From Bostrychus sinensis (Eukaryota > Chordata > Actinopteri > Gobiiformes > Eleotridae): DNA of 64,000 nt. Location of the stretch: the NCBI GenBank assembly GCA_020698575.1, contig CM036243.1, positions 17,318,903-17,382,902 on the forward strand. Direction: 5' to 3'. The notes under the pieces are model-generated. The model was given only the letters and a program-made list of their open reading frames with translations. It was not told the origin of the DNA and did no database searches. Shown one piece after another: positions 1 through 12,024 of the stretch (positions are counted from its first letter, which is position 1; the number at the start of each line of letters is the position of its first letter). A program made the translations under genes and the position numbers.

Positions 1-2640
1 CTAAATTGAACTGGAATAATGATTTCACTTTTAATAATTCATTGATTCTCTTTCACACTGAGTGCCACCTCATAAAACATATTTGGCTTTCATAGTATCA
101 TTCAAAAGACTAAAATGAGCATTACCAAATAAGATAAAAAAGGGAGTAAACTGTACCATAGTTTGCAGAGCACTGTTCTAATTTATTGATGTGTGATCTT
201 TATACATAACCACACAGAGACCATCAGGTAACTAATCATAACTGACCTTTAATGTCTCTGCTCCAACAAATATCTGGTCACTCTCAGCCTTTTTCTGCCG
301 ATAGCCACTCTCTGCACCTGACTATAAGCTCACAATCAATACTCCTGGCACATAGTCTCACTTTCAAATAATCCAAATGAGAGTTAAAACACCATTCGAT
401 ATCAATCACAGCTGTGCCACTGAACAGTCACAAGAAATGACAACATATATTTTTCTCTAATTCGCGTCCAGAGTGCAGATCAGATCTTTCTGAGTTTGTT
501 GGATCTTTCAGGCTGGTTTATGCTGAAAGGATCCAGATGAAGCAGGAGTGGAAGATGTATGTAATGCAGTTAAAGTAAAAGCCCAGTAAGCAGGAAATTT
601 AAGAGGGGCCTGGGGATGATGGTATTACAGCAGACGCTTGTGGACAATCTGCTGAACCAGGGAAAGATATGGGGAATATCAGTGGGTGCGGTGTGGTGGA
701 CACCAATAGACAAGGATGGTAAAGGAGCATTCAATTTCACACCTTACAAATTATTTGAGAAAATGTTACATTGATTGTGTATAAAAGTGTTTTTTACAGA
801 GATGGAAAGTAGTTCGATACTGTTACTCAACTGTCAAAGTGTACCCCACCTAAGGCCCATAGTGGGCTGGGATAGGCTCCAGTAACCTGCAACCCCTAAC
901 AGGATCAACCGAAAGATAAATAAATGAAATGCACATTTTCTAAAACATACTTCTACTTCATGAGAGTTTAAAGTCTTAAAATGAGTTTGTTTGTTTTTGT
1001 TTTGTTTTTTTTTTTTTGTTTTTTTTTTTTGTTTTTTACCTTGATGGGTAGAGTATTACTTTAGTAAACTTTACACTCTGTCCTCCTTAACTTTTGGTCA
1101 AGTCATATTTGTTTCAAGTCATTTGTTGGCTTTCAGCTTTGGTGTGAATTGTGTGGTCCTGTGTCTTTTATATTGTTTTGTTTTTTATTTACTTCATTGT
1201 TTTTATACATATTTATCATTATTTTACTGTATGCCTCTTATTTAGTTTTATTGGTTCTTATTATTTTAACAGGGACTAGTGGAGCTAAATAGAGTAATTT
1301 ATTGTTATTTATTGTATATGTCCAGCACTTTGGAAAGTGTCTTGTTTGTAAAATGTGCCATACAAATAAAGTGGATTTGGATTTGGGTATTATTTCTATG
1401 TAACACTACAGCAACTCATATTTGAAAACAATTAGATACTTATAACTAGTAAGAAGAGAAACAGCACTGCATAAAGCCCACCACATTTTAGATAATCGTT
1501 ACAGTTATGGTATGGTTGTGGGTCGGAGAGATACTAAATCTATTTCACTCGGTGACACCCGGTTAGACTGAACCAGAAGAATGATATGCAGTGCTGAAAA
1601 CACCTCTCCATTTATCAACACCAAAACTGTCGATTTTCACAGTCAATATAGCAAGCCCCAGGCCTAATGACAAGGCATGATAATAAGTCCTGCGGTAAAG
1701 GAGTAGAAGCACCATCAAAGGGTTGTAATAGCTCATAACTTCATCTAGTGGAACAAAGTGATAACTCTTGCTATAGCACTATCTGAGTCTTCTGTTGCAT
1801 TAAGAGGTCAGGCTTACCATCACCGACTGTTATTCCTAAATAAAATGAGTGTAGGGCTGCACAATATAGTTTCATGTTACGGTTATGTTATGGTTATGGT
1901 CTTTCATCTGACAGAAATTAGAAATATAGTGTAGAGCCTTAAACAGGACAAAGTTATGGCCAAAAAATAGGTAAATTAAATACTCATGAATAAGTCTTAA
2001 ACCGTTCTTTAAGTTTAATCTGGTTTAAGACTTGCTTTAGCTGCAGTTTTCATCAGTGAATCCAGAGACTTGAATCTCATCATAAATTAGATGCAAAGTA
2101 AACATTAACTATGTCTGTGCCTAATAAAGCCTTCATCTTTATAAGGGTTTCCAAATATTCCCAGTTATCATTATGCGATATTCAACATAGGTACGTTTGT
2201 CTAATATTGTGCAGCTGTATGTGTCTAAGCCACTAACAGTACTTTTTCTCAAATTCAAATCCTTTGTCTATTTTTTCATGTAAACTAACTAAATTATTTC
2301 CAGTCTGTCTGACCCCAACCAGAAATCCCCTTGTATTGTTTCGACCTCTTAGTCACTGGTGCCAGCCAGAGAAGCCTGTAACTTCCGACGCTGAATTCAG
2401 GTCCTCAAACAATAGTGCATTTTCGAACACCGGGCTGTCATTTCCTCCATCGATAACAAACTGTGGTAAAACACAACACTTGAGTGATTTATGCCTGCAG
2501 CCCCGTGATGACCTCATTGTTCATTGCCCCATAATTCAAATCTGCTCTGCCTTGTTGCATCTCGTTGTATGACTCATTTAGTCGTTTTCTTTCTGTAAAC
2601 ATGCAAAATACAATCAACAACAATTTCTTTATTAATTAGG
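1..2640. other. intergenic, no gene recognised
   Basis: AT-rich sequence without a convincing exon. A T-rich run lies at about 985-1036. At 795-840 there is a short piece resembling the fish repeat that contains 'aagtact' motifs. Open frames here are short and non-coding in character. Confidence 0.6.
841..930 (+). repeat. 3' fragment of an abundant fish SINE-like repeat
   Basis: It carries the order 'gtaccccacc', 'ggataggctcc' and 'aggatcaac', followed by an imperfect 'aataaatga' tail. This is the 3' part of the fuller copy at 2641-3034, in the opposite orientation. Confidence 0.6.
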
Positions 2641-3034
2641 GCTGCACATTCATTCATTCATTTTCTTCCGCTTATGCCCGTTAGGGATCGCAGGTGACTG
2701 GAGCCTATCCCAGTAACTTTGGGCCATAGGTGGGGTACACCCTGGACAGGGGCCAGCTTGTCACAGGGCTGACACAGAGACGAATAGAGACAGACAACCA
2801 TTCACTTCTCACATCCATTCACTCGGGGCAATTTAGAGTCACCAATTCACCTAACACATGCATGTCTTTGGACGGAGGGAGGAAGTCGGAGTACCCGGAG
2901 AGAACCCAAGGTAACACGGGGAGGACCTGCAGAGTTTGTGGGATCATGTGTTGGTCATCCCGGGGCTCAAACCCACGATCTCCTTGCTGGGAGGCAAGAA
3001 CACTAACTGCTCTGCCACCGTGCACCCAGGGCTA
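2641..3034 (-). repeat. near full-length SINE-like dispersed repeat
   Basis: Read on the minus strand it begins with a tRNA-like head: an A-box-like 'tggcagagcagttagtg' and a B-box-like 'gggtttgagcc'. It continues with the familiar fish motif 'gggtactccg', then 'ggataggctcc', and ends in a CATT/AATG tandem tail at 2649-2663. Related pieces lie at 841-930, 7485-7605, 17101-17200 and 36087-36180. The name of the repeat family is not certain. Confidence 0.7.
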
Positions 3035-3299
3035 CACAATATAGTGCAAATGTATCTATACTGCAGTATCAGCAGTACATGTCTGTATTTAGCAATCCAA
3101 TAAAGTTATGGTCTTCCATCTGACTGACTTTTCAAAATAAATGTCTGGAGTCTTAAATATAAGTGACCACATTAAAATAAAACTTTAATTAAATAATCAT
3201 ACTAATGCAGTCTTAAATTTGGATCTAGTTTAGTCACGCTTTTTCCTTTCAGCTTTTCCTTTCCTTTCCTTTTCCTCCTAGTGTGGTTTGCATATTTAT

Positions 3300-3430
3300 T
3301 TTTGTAGATTTTATACCAGATGCCCTTCCTCACACATCCCTCTCTATTTATCCAGGCTTGGGACTGGCACAAAGAGTACACTGGCTTGTGATGCCTTTGT
3401 AGCTTGATTCCTGGTTTAGTCTTTTGTTTT
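3300..3430. repeat. dispersed fish repeat fragment
   Basis: It contains 'gatgcccttcct', 'atccaggcttgggactgg' and 'acactggcttgtga'. The same block recurs at 57175-57265, and the complementary end ('aggaagggcatcc') recurs at 54409-54460. Confidence 0.5.
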
Positions 3431-5596
3431 GATTTAGCCCCAGTTTTAACCAATCAAGTATTTTTTTTAAACTAATTTACTTTTTAAAAATTTACTTTTT
3501 TATATCACGAAACATAGTAATAGCATAATCATGTTTTTCTAATATTGTGCACCCTTGTTATCAATACTAAAGTCTTGCACATGCTCCACACACTGAAGTG
3601 GACAACGAGAGAAATGGGAAAGGGGGGTGAGGGGGAAGGTACAAGAAGTGCTATTGTAAATGATTTCCTGTGGAGACCAAAATAATCGGCGGACCTTTGA
3701 GTGAGCTTCACACAATCACTGCAGCCTTGTGCTCTGATTCTCCATTCAGATCCCTAATGGGACTGTGTATGTGTGTGGCTAAATACACAGCTGCAGGCCA
3801 CGGCTATGCTCTGGGTGGTGCAGGCTCTATACGAGGGCTGGTAATTGATGTATGTTTGGACTATCGGAAAGAAACACATGGGAGGAAAGGTTGGGGAGGT
3901 GTATGGGGTGGGGGGGTGGGAAGGGGGGCAGTGACAGCATCGAACAGGGGGCGCAGTGAGGTGAAGGGCACCGAGGAGAAGCGCCGGACCGGTGTTGACA
4001 GTTAGGACAAGTGTTTTCTTTGTAGGAGACGGATAATGGGCTCACAGAGAGTGAAAGGTTTGAAATGGAACAATGGGCTGCAGATATTTGAGTTCATACT
4101 CAAAGTGCTCCTTAGACAAAGAAACTACAATTATAAAGGTTTGAAATGTTGGTTTGATTTTGGATTGTTAATTGACAGGAGATGATGACAGTGCTGTAGG
4201 TTTGAGAGCTAAAGATACTGTATGCAACTTAGCTCAGGAAAATGCTCAAGGGCAGTGTAACCTGTTAACACAGAATCTACAGGGAAATACAGTTTTACAG
4301 AGCATGTTGGTTTGTCTGTTAGCAACCTTACTCAGAAAATGTATTGGTCAGTAATGGGCAAAGGTTTCGTGTTTTCGTGTGGATCTGGATCACTGTGTGC
4401 ATCCAGGATTTTTTTTATGATGAGAAAAGGCCAAATTTGCATGTATACAACATAACTCTAAATGTTACAGCTAAAATGAAGGTGGCAAAACCACGGAACC
4501 TGAACTTTGGGCTTACAGATGAAATCACACTCTGTTTTACTAAAACAGGTTACTCTTCTCATAATCTGTCTTAGTATGTTTGGTAATATGTTACAGACTA
4601 ATAACAGACCAATCAGATATCAGATTAACCTCAGCAAGTATGATTGACGTGCATTTTCTGTTCTTTGAAAACATACAGTCTGTATGTTTTTAGCATTAGT
4701 AGCAAATTAGCTAATAATAGTAATTGGCTTCTAGTTTCCATAGAGTGCTGGTTGAATTATTAATTAAAACATTTTATAGGCTTCAATTAAGATGAAAATG
4801 TAAGCTGTACATTTCAGCTTAACTGAAGCCTAAAAATTGCTTTGCATACATTAAATGCTAAAAAAGATTTCAAAATATGTGTGTCATATAAAATAATAAA
4901 TACCTTAGTTCTATAAAAATGATATGAAAACTGATATGGGTCCCACAATCAGACCAGTTTAAAACCACTGCTCTACAACAGCCTGAGTATGAGATATTTT
5001 CTATTCAGATATAAAGTATATTGCTGACAGCACAATGAAAGGGTATGACATATGCATGGCCAAGAATCCATACACAAAGTTGACTGGTCATTGTAGATTC
5101 AACAAACAACATGACTGTTAAAATAGATAGAACAGTGATTTTTATCCAGGTCTCTCTGTGATAACTGTGAATCCCAGGCATTCAGGAGCGTTATTGAACT
5201 GTTTGTTCATTTTAAGTTTAAGCCATTTCACTCAATATTGCCAAAGTTTTCTACAGTGGTGATGTAGTAGTCAGGATAAAAAATGCAATCAATAAAATTG
5301 CAAAATAAACACGTTATGGAAGACTGAAAGAGCTCCATAGTAGATCTATTGCATGCTTTTTACAATAGTATACATAGATGACTGTATATCTAGTTTACAA
5401 AAGCCAATGTTATTATAGTATCTATGGTATTACAAAAATCTATACTGTTGTTTGTCAGTAAATACTGTACATCACTGCTTCTAGTCATGGCTTAAATGAA
5501 ATATTTGTTTTCTCATAAGAAAATCTGCTGCCTACAGTACAACCAATAAAATCAAGTTGTTAAATTGTCATTCTATTTATTTATATTAGCCTTATT
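3431..5596. other. intergenic, no gene recognised
   Basis: A G-rich stretch lies at 3880-3975 and otherwise unremarkable AT-rich DNA. Short open frames here have no domain, splice or codon support. Confidence 0.5.
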
Positions 5597-6066
5597 ACAC
5601 CGATCAGGTATAACATAATGACCACCTGCCTATTATTGGTGATCATAATATTATGTGCCATGACCACCTGCAGCCCCATACGCAAGAAACTGTGATGCAC
5701 TGTGTGTATTCTGACACTTTTCTCTCAGAACCAGCATTAACTTCTTCAGCAATTTCAACTACAGTAGCTTGTCTGTTGAATCGGAGCACGCTGTTCCTTC
5801 CTTGAATCACTTCTGATACTGATCACTGCAGACCACAAATACTCCACAAGAGCTGCAGTTTTGGAGATGCTTTGACCCATCCAGCCATCACAATTTGGCC
5901 TTTATCAAACTTGCTCAGATGCTTACAGTTGCCCATTTTTCCTGCTTTTAAAAAACATAACAGGAGAAATCTTTACTTGCTGTTTAATATATCCCACCCA
6001 CTAACAGGTGCCACAATGAAGAGATAATCTTCATCTGCCAGTGGTCATGTTATGCTTGATTGGTAT
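5597..6066 (+). mobile_element. MITE-like element, copy 1 (terminal inverted repeats)
   Basis: The left end reads 'ccgatcaggtataacataa' and the right end 'ggtcatgttatgcttgatt', its approximate inverse complement. The interior has no transposase frame. Two further copies lie at 33895-34297 and 37091-37624. This is a non-autonomous DNA transposon; the superfamily was not determined. Confidence 0.7.
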
Positions 6067-6167
6067 ATAATCACCAGCAGTGGAAGCAGAAATGACATTA
6101 CACACATGATACACTCTGATAGTTTAGAAAAGTACAGAGAATAGAGTTTTGTTTTGTTTGTTTTTTT

Positions 6168-6612
6168 GCTCACTGGCCACAGTGGCTAGTCATTGTCACA
6201 AGTCGCTGGCCAATTAGTGTTTTTACTAGCCACAATTTAATTAGTTAAGTTTTTGTGTGCATTGTATACGTTTTACATTTAGACTAAACAAATGTTAATG
6301 TAAATTTATGGACAGGTATTTATCAAATATAATTAAAAACAGGTTTAAAAACAGGAATTATGTGAATCTCAGTGTATGTGGTATCACATCTTTTATGTTA
6401 TTTTGTTAAATTTTTCTTTCTTTCTTTTTAAGGAGTTATTTATAATTATTATATACTTATTGGTGTACCCTCAAGCACAGCAACATAAATTCAGTCCTAA
6501 CCTCTACACATAAGATATATGTATGCATAAAATTCAACCAGCCAAAGTTTCTAGTGGGAGTATTTGTGTCACTAGTCCAAATAAAAATCTACCCGCATTT
6601 GGCAGATTGGCT
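6168..6612 (+). repeat. unassigned dispersed repeat, copy A
   Basis: The head is 'gctcactggccacagtggc' and the tail carries 'tatttgtgtcactagtcc' and 'catttggcagattgg'. Diverged copies are at 35771-36079 (same strand) and 47491-48033 (opposite strand). No coding capacity is seen. Confidence 0.6.
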
Positions 6613-9479
6613 ATTTGCAATGTACCACAATACACTGCAATAGTAACTGAGCAGCAATAATCCCAATTAATACACACATTGTAAGGAGTACACATTTTAT
6701 CCATACTATACTGAAACAACTACACTACAGTCTCTGCAGAATAAGACATCTCTAGCAGCACTTTTTTTTTAGCCAAAAGCCATAGCAGCTACTGCAGAGT
6801 CCTCCCATGCACTGAACCTCTAATAAGAATGAGCGGTATCTGGGCGAGCTTCACACATTAAGGGGGAGGTGAAGTGAGCTGCCAGTGGAAAACACAGTCC
6901 AGTTGGGTTATACTTTGAATAGAGGAAAGAGGGGAGGAAGTGTTAACACATGACCGAGTGTTTTAGGTGGATGAGAGAGAGGAGCAATGATCTGGCCTCA
7001 TTATTTCCGCGCGGGAGAGAGAACGAGAGGGGGAGAGAGATCGTTTAGTGGAGGAAAAGGCTTTTGAATTAGGTTAAACTCGGCACACAAAGCTGGCCTG
7101 AGACTAGGAATGTGAATCATCAGTACATTAGGAAATAGTGCAGAGAAATGCAACAGCTCTGCTATTGCTGGAACTTACCATTGTTATTGCAAGCAATATG
7201 TTTGTAGCTGTTATTTTATCAGAAATTATAGTTTATTTATGCAAGGATGGTCTGTCTCGCATGATCTGATTTCTCATGTTACTGATGTCCTAGGAACATT
7301 TTTCTTGTTGTTTCAGGACCTTCTCCACAAAGAACCAGTCACCTTATTATGATAGCCCTGTACACTGAGAAATGATGTGTAGTTGAATCCTTGTTTAGGT
7401 TTTTAGGGTTAAATTTTGTTTCAAAATCAAATGGTTAAGGTTAGAGCCAATGTGTGGTTTAGTCTATACATTGTTTTTTCTGCATGACCTGTTAGAGGTT
7501 GCGGGTGACTAGAGCCTATCCCAGCAGCTTAGGCGGGGTACATCCTGGACAGTGTCCAGTTGGTCACAGGACTGGCACAGAGACATACACAGACAACCAT
7601 GTCAATTTTTAGCCTATATTTAATCTAGAAATCTGATCTGGTTATGTTTAGGCAACAAAAGTCCAGGAATGATTCTGGAACAACAACTAGAAAGATGTCC
7701 CAGTCAGATTGTCTGGTCTGTCTTAGAGATACCACAACCAATGGTTTTTGTTTATCTCCATGTCTCTCTAAAGTTTGTGTTACATGTACTAACTAAACAG
7801 AAATCAGATCTGTAAACGGCATATAGAAATTCTTCTTTCAAAATAAGCCCTTCATTCTCATGTTTTCTACAGTGAACCCACACAATTGCAGAAAGATCAA
7901 CTGTAACAAGGCTTGACAATGCAGATGGAGTCTCCAGGATCACCAATGATATGCCTGCTTGTCTTAATATTCAATATGTACTTGTTATTGTCTGCCTGTA
8001 TTGGATCATGTTGCCTGTCATGGTTTATTTTCATTATCTCGGGATTGTGATGTGATGTTTAACAGACAACGATCCTTTATTTAAATGGCAAGCCTGTTCC
8101 GATTACAGGGTTAGCTGTTGTTATTGGAGCCACCCAAATCTAAAGCAAATATTGTGTTTCATTAGCTTGTTCTAGGAGTCACATCTTGGCCAATAAAGCA
8201 GAACCTAATTCCCAGCACTTTATTGCCTTTACAATAGCTTGGTCTTCTCAGTGCATCATGTCAAGTGAGATGAATCAGTGACCTAATTAAGAGAGGACAC
8301 ACTAGACCTACTGTCAGCAGTTTGCATGAGTGCAGCTGTTGCACATTGTAAAGCTTCAGGTGCCATAACAACAACATAGCGCAGTGCTATGTGACTGTGA
8401 CCCTGGATAATCTTTGGCACACCTTGCATTGGGATCAAAACATCAAATGGACAGGAAATAACCTATTACAAAAATAAAAATGGCACCTATAACTAATGTG
8501 TCATGAAAGATCAAGGGCCAGACAGGTTCTTCACCTGCTTTGATCATGTTTCAGAGCCTCTAATTTTTCCGCTTTCCCTGCTGAATCGAGATATTGTGGT
8601 GTATGTGTACTAGCTGCACTGAGCACAGAGATCCGCACACAAAGAGTTTGCTCAGAGTGTGTCTACTGCCATTTGGATGCTCACACAAGACAGTCAGTAA
8701 TTCATGTGGCAGTGCGCACAGCCACCCCAGCGGAGACGCACACCAAATGACTATTGAGGGTCAAATAGCAGTAGGCTTTGTTGGCTAACTGTTTAATTAT
8801 ATTTTGGACAACACATGTATGCAATCATTTAAGCATTAAATAGCATTATATAGTAGCTCCATATCAAATTATGTCACAAGCTAAAACCATGCTCCCATTA
8901 TTTTTTATTTTCAAGGTCATTCTTAAGATATGACTAGTGTCACCCATCACTATTGACTGGCATGTTCTGTAGTAGCACCTGCCTGCTGTCTTTTTTAAAT
9001 TTACCACACACAGTAACAGACGCGCATAGCAAATAGATGGTTGTCAGACACGCGTGCATTCTTTAAGAGTTCCAAATGATTTAGGGGAAATTGCCAAGCC
9101 TCCAAAATGACAAGTATCAAATGAGGTGAACACTAGCCCTGCCATGCATCATGTTAGAGACTATGTGGTTCGTCACTGCAGATATACCACTGAATAATAA
9201 TCATGTGTACGCATAGGCTGCTATAGTGGGAACAGACCTATATAAGAGGTATGGTTGATTATTTAGTTGGCGACATATCTAATAGGAGCGACGCCCATCC
9301 AGCCACCAGACCGTTGGACTGTATGTGATTTATTCTATAGCTTTACTGCTCCCTTTAAGTCCTATAGTCGCAGCAGGCCACATTCCCATGGGCATCCGTG
9401 AGAACCAAAGTGTGCACAGTGATGTTTCCAGGGTAGGACATAGGTTGACATACAGGCGACACCTTTACGCATATTCTAA
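6613..9479. other. intergenic; SINE-like fragment and possible conserved blocks
   Basis: A SINE-like fragment on the minus strand lies at 7485-7605 ('gagcctatcccag'). A GA-rich, CpG-containing block lies at 6960-7060. Complex, non-repetitive sequence at 8040-8300 could be regulatory, but nothing in the sequence proves it. No exon was recognised. Confidence 0.4.
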
Positions 9480-9791
9480 ATATGCAAAAAAAATATATTA
9501 ATAATAATTGTTTAGTAATATGTGTTGTCAATGCTTACCGCGAGCGCAGCAGAAGCAACTGGGGCTGTATGCGCGTACACACATCCAGCGCAGTGAAGTC
9601 AGTAACACCTTTCCGTTCAAATCGTCCAAATCGTAGAAACAAGGCTGCCTACCAGGAGCAGATTTGTCCGTGGTTTCCTAAATATGCGGTTCCTGCTGAA
9701 AAAAACACGTCCTTGCTAAATTAAGCAGTTGGTGTATTAAAGCGTGTATCCAGATCAAGGGGTAAAGTCCAAAACGCGAGCCCGCTGGAGA

Positions 9792-9836
9792 GCTGCTGCT
9801 GCTGCTGCTGTTGCTGTTGCTGCTGCTGCTGCTGCT
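9792..9836. repeat. CTG/CAG triplet microsatellite with TTG interruptions
   Basis: About 45 bp of (CTG)n on the + strand, interrupted by TTG units near 9811 and 9817, inside the CpG-richer block. Confidence 0.95.
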
Positions 9837-9982
9837 ATAGGAGGGTAGTCTTTCTCTCTTCCCTCTATCTGTCTGTCTCTATCCCTTCCTTCTGCCTCTC
9901 TTTACCGCTTCTATGTTTTACAGACTTGGCTGTGCTAGGGTCCACGGGCGCAGAGCGAGCAGAGCAGTGCCGTGGTCAACGC

Positions 9983-10020
9983 ATACACACACACATACAG
10001 AGAGAGAGAGAGACAGACAC
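9983..10020. repeat. CA then GA dinucleotide tract
   Basis: An (AC)n run passes into (AG)n and then CAGACAC. A second tract, (GT)n-like, lies at 10262-10290. Confidence 0.9.
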
Positions 10021-10300
10021 GGAAAGAGCAGGGTCAGAAATGACAAACCAATTTGGAGGCGAGTTGGATGCTCGGTTGATCAGCCCCAGTGAGGAGAGGA
10101 GCGTTGCATTGCGTTGCAGGAGGGCCGAGCCGTGCGGGCGGGGAGAGAGGACGCTAGGTGGGCGTAAGAAAGGGAGGGAAGGAGGAATGAGGAGGGGGCA
10201 ACGAGTCCTGCCTGTCTGCCTGGAGGATGCAGAGAGCAAGGGAGAGGGGGAACTGAAGTGGTGCGTTTGTGTGTGTATGTGTGTGTGGTGGAAAACGCGG

Positions 10301-11089
10301 AACTGGATTTGGCTCCAAAATATCTGGAGTTAGGGCTCCACCTACTGTACTGTGCGAACTCAAGCAAGGGTCCACACTTGATAGTTTCAGTGGTCTTTTT
10401 TGTCGCTAATAAATGTGTACAATATGATATTTTTATTTGGCCTTTAACCAAAATAAAACTCACCTAAACCAGTACGAAACTATAAAATTGAATAAGAAAA
10501 ATGGTGAAAACTTTTACAATATCTCACATTATAAAAACGTTAGATAAGTAGTACGGGCTAGTAATCAGTTAATTTATTATTTAAAGAGCATATTTACAAA
10601 GTTATTAACGATTAATTCTTGAAAAACGCTCATGTAAATAAAATATATAAATATTGATGTTAATATAGTATCTATTTACTCTTTTAAACCTGTTTATTTA
10701 TTAAATTATCCTATTGTTAATTACATATGTATTAATCATTTATTACTGCTTAATGGTGTTGCGTTTTTCTAATGTTAGCTATAGCCTATTTCTGGGGGAA
10801 TTAACAATACTTCTCTTTTATGACGATCATTTATTCATACGATCTGAAAGTAATTACAAACTTGTGCAAACTTTAACAAAGTAGTTCAACAGAGAAATAA
10901 AATATCATGGGCCTGTATGAACCACACTGTTGGGGCCACGTTTTGATGATCCACTGTTAACACTTTGTTTGTACATGTAGGTAGTTTGATATTTAGAGTT
11001 CACACGACTGTCACTTGGCCACATTAGGCATTACTCTCACAGTGTCCATTGGAAATGCATTACAGGATTACCTCCAGTGTACTTCTTCA
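10301..11089. other. AT-rich spacer
   Basis: Very AT-rich sequence between the CpG-richer block and the presumed first exon of mpdz. No gene or clear element was seen. Confidence 0.5.
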
Positions 11090-11357
11090 CAGGGGATGAA
11101 GCTCATGTGCCTCCAGATCAGAGGGTGACATGCGCACTGCGGGGCGCACTTAGAAGCCGCGGACACAATGCTGGAAAATAAAAACGCGCTGCTTGCTTCT
11201 TGTTAGCTTGCCGTCCTCCAATAAGCTGTTATGACTTATCCCACGGGGAGAGTGTCATATCGGGTATTCTCCAGAGGCAAACTCACCCGCAGACAGGAGG
11301 AAGAGCTGCCTGGTCTCAGTGGGGACCTGTTGATAACCCACCGACTCTGCGATGAAG
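11090..11357 (+). promoter_or_regulatory. mpdz: probable promoter and 5' non-coding exon 1 of mpdz
   Basis: A CpG-containing stretch ('ggggcgcactt', 'agccgcgga') ends in a strong splice donor, GATGAAG|GTGAG, with the last exon base at 11357. The next acceptor on this strand is at 12024, so this is a plausible non-coding first exon. The transcription start cannot be fixed, and the block at 9.5-10.3 kb is an alternative origin. Confidence 0.45.
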
Positions 11358-11559
11358 GTGAGAACAAGCGATTGAGCGCTGTCCATGACGTCCTTCTGTC
11401 CGCTGTGCGCGTCAAAAAGGAGATTAGAGGTTGTTTTATATATGGCAAATCAAATCGTCTGTGTAATCATTTATTAGTGATGCTTTTTAAAGTAGTGCTT
11501 TAGCATCAACAGGTAGGCTAGATATATGGATAGCGTGAAGGACACTGAAACACTTTTAA

Positions 11560-12000
11560 ACTAGCCTGCGCATAAATCATCGGCACTTAATTCGATTTCA
11601 GATGAGACGTTGTCATTTCCAGCCCTTCGTTTTGTAAATCAAATCATGTCATTGCTCTCGTGCTTTGAAGCTACACAGGCATCGCTTCAAGTTAAAATGG
11701 TCGAGAGGCCATGTGTCGTTGTTAATTAGCATCACTGGCCGATAAAGCCTTTTGGAGCCCATTTAAATCCTGCTAAAGAGCATTAGGCGACAAGCAAGGC
11801 GCTTGTTGCAAACAAGCATGGCGCAGGCCTCCGACCAAATGTCCAGGTAAAATGATTAATGCTCCCCAGCAGGTGTGAATAAATAATAGGAGGCTTATTA
11901 TGAATCCTAGCACAAAGGCAGACAGACACCTTTGTAATAATAAACGTGTCAGAGCTGATCTATAAGGAGAAACCTCGTTTATTTTTTTCACGGGTGTCTC
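11560..12000. other. complex non-repetitive intron 1 block, candidate conserved enhancer
   Basis: Non-repetitive sequence of balanced composition containing homeodomain-like TTAATTAG (11721-11728). It lies in the first intron just before coding exon 1. Conservation cannot be tested here. Confidence 0.25.
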
Positions 12001-12024
12001 CAGTTGATGTTTTGCCTCTTGCAG

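Larger units (their letters stand above)
9480..10300. promoter_or_regulatory. CpG-richer block, candidate promoter upstream of mpdz
   Basis: Local GC and CpG content rise sharply against flanking AT-rich DNA. The block carries triplet and dinucleotide tracts. On the minus strand a good splice donor (GCG|GTAAGC, exon end at 9539) would end a leftward first exon. It may be a divergent promoter or an alternative distal promoter of mpdz; no coding start could be assigned. Confidence 0.4.

Noticed and set aside
9926..10333. 135-codon open frame in the CpG-richer block
   Set aside because: It runs through CA/GA microsatellites and has overlapping open frames on the other strand. No domain is present.
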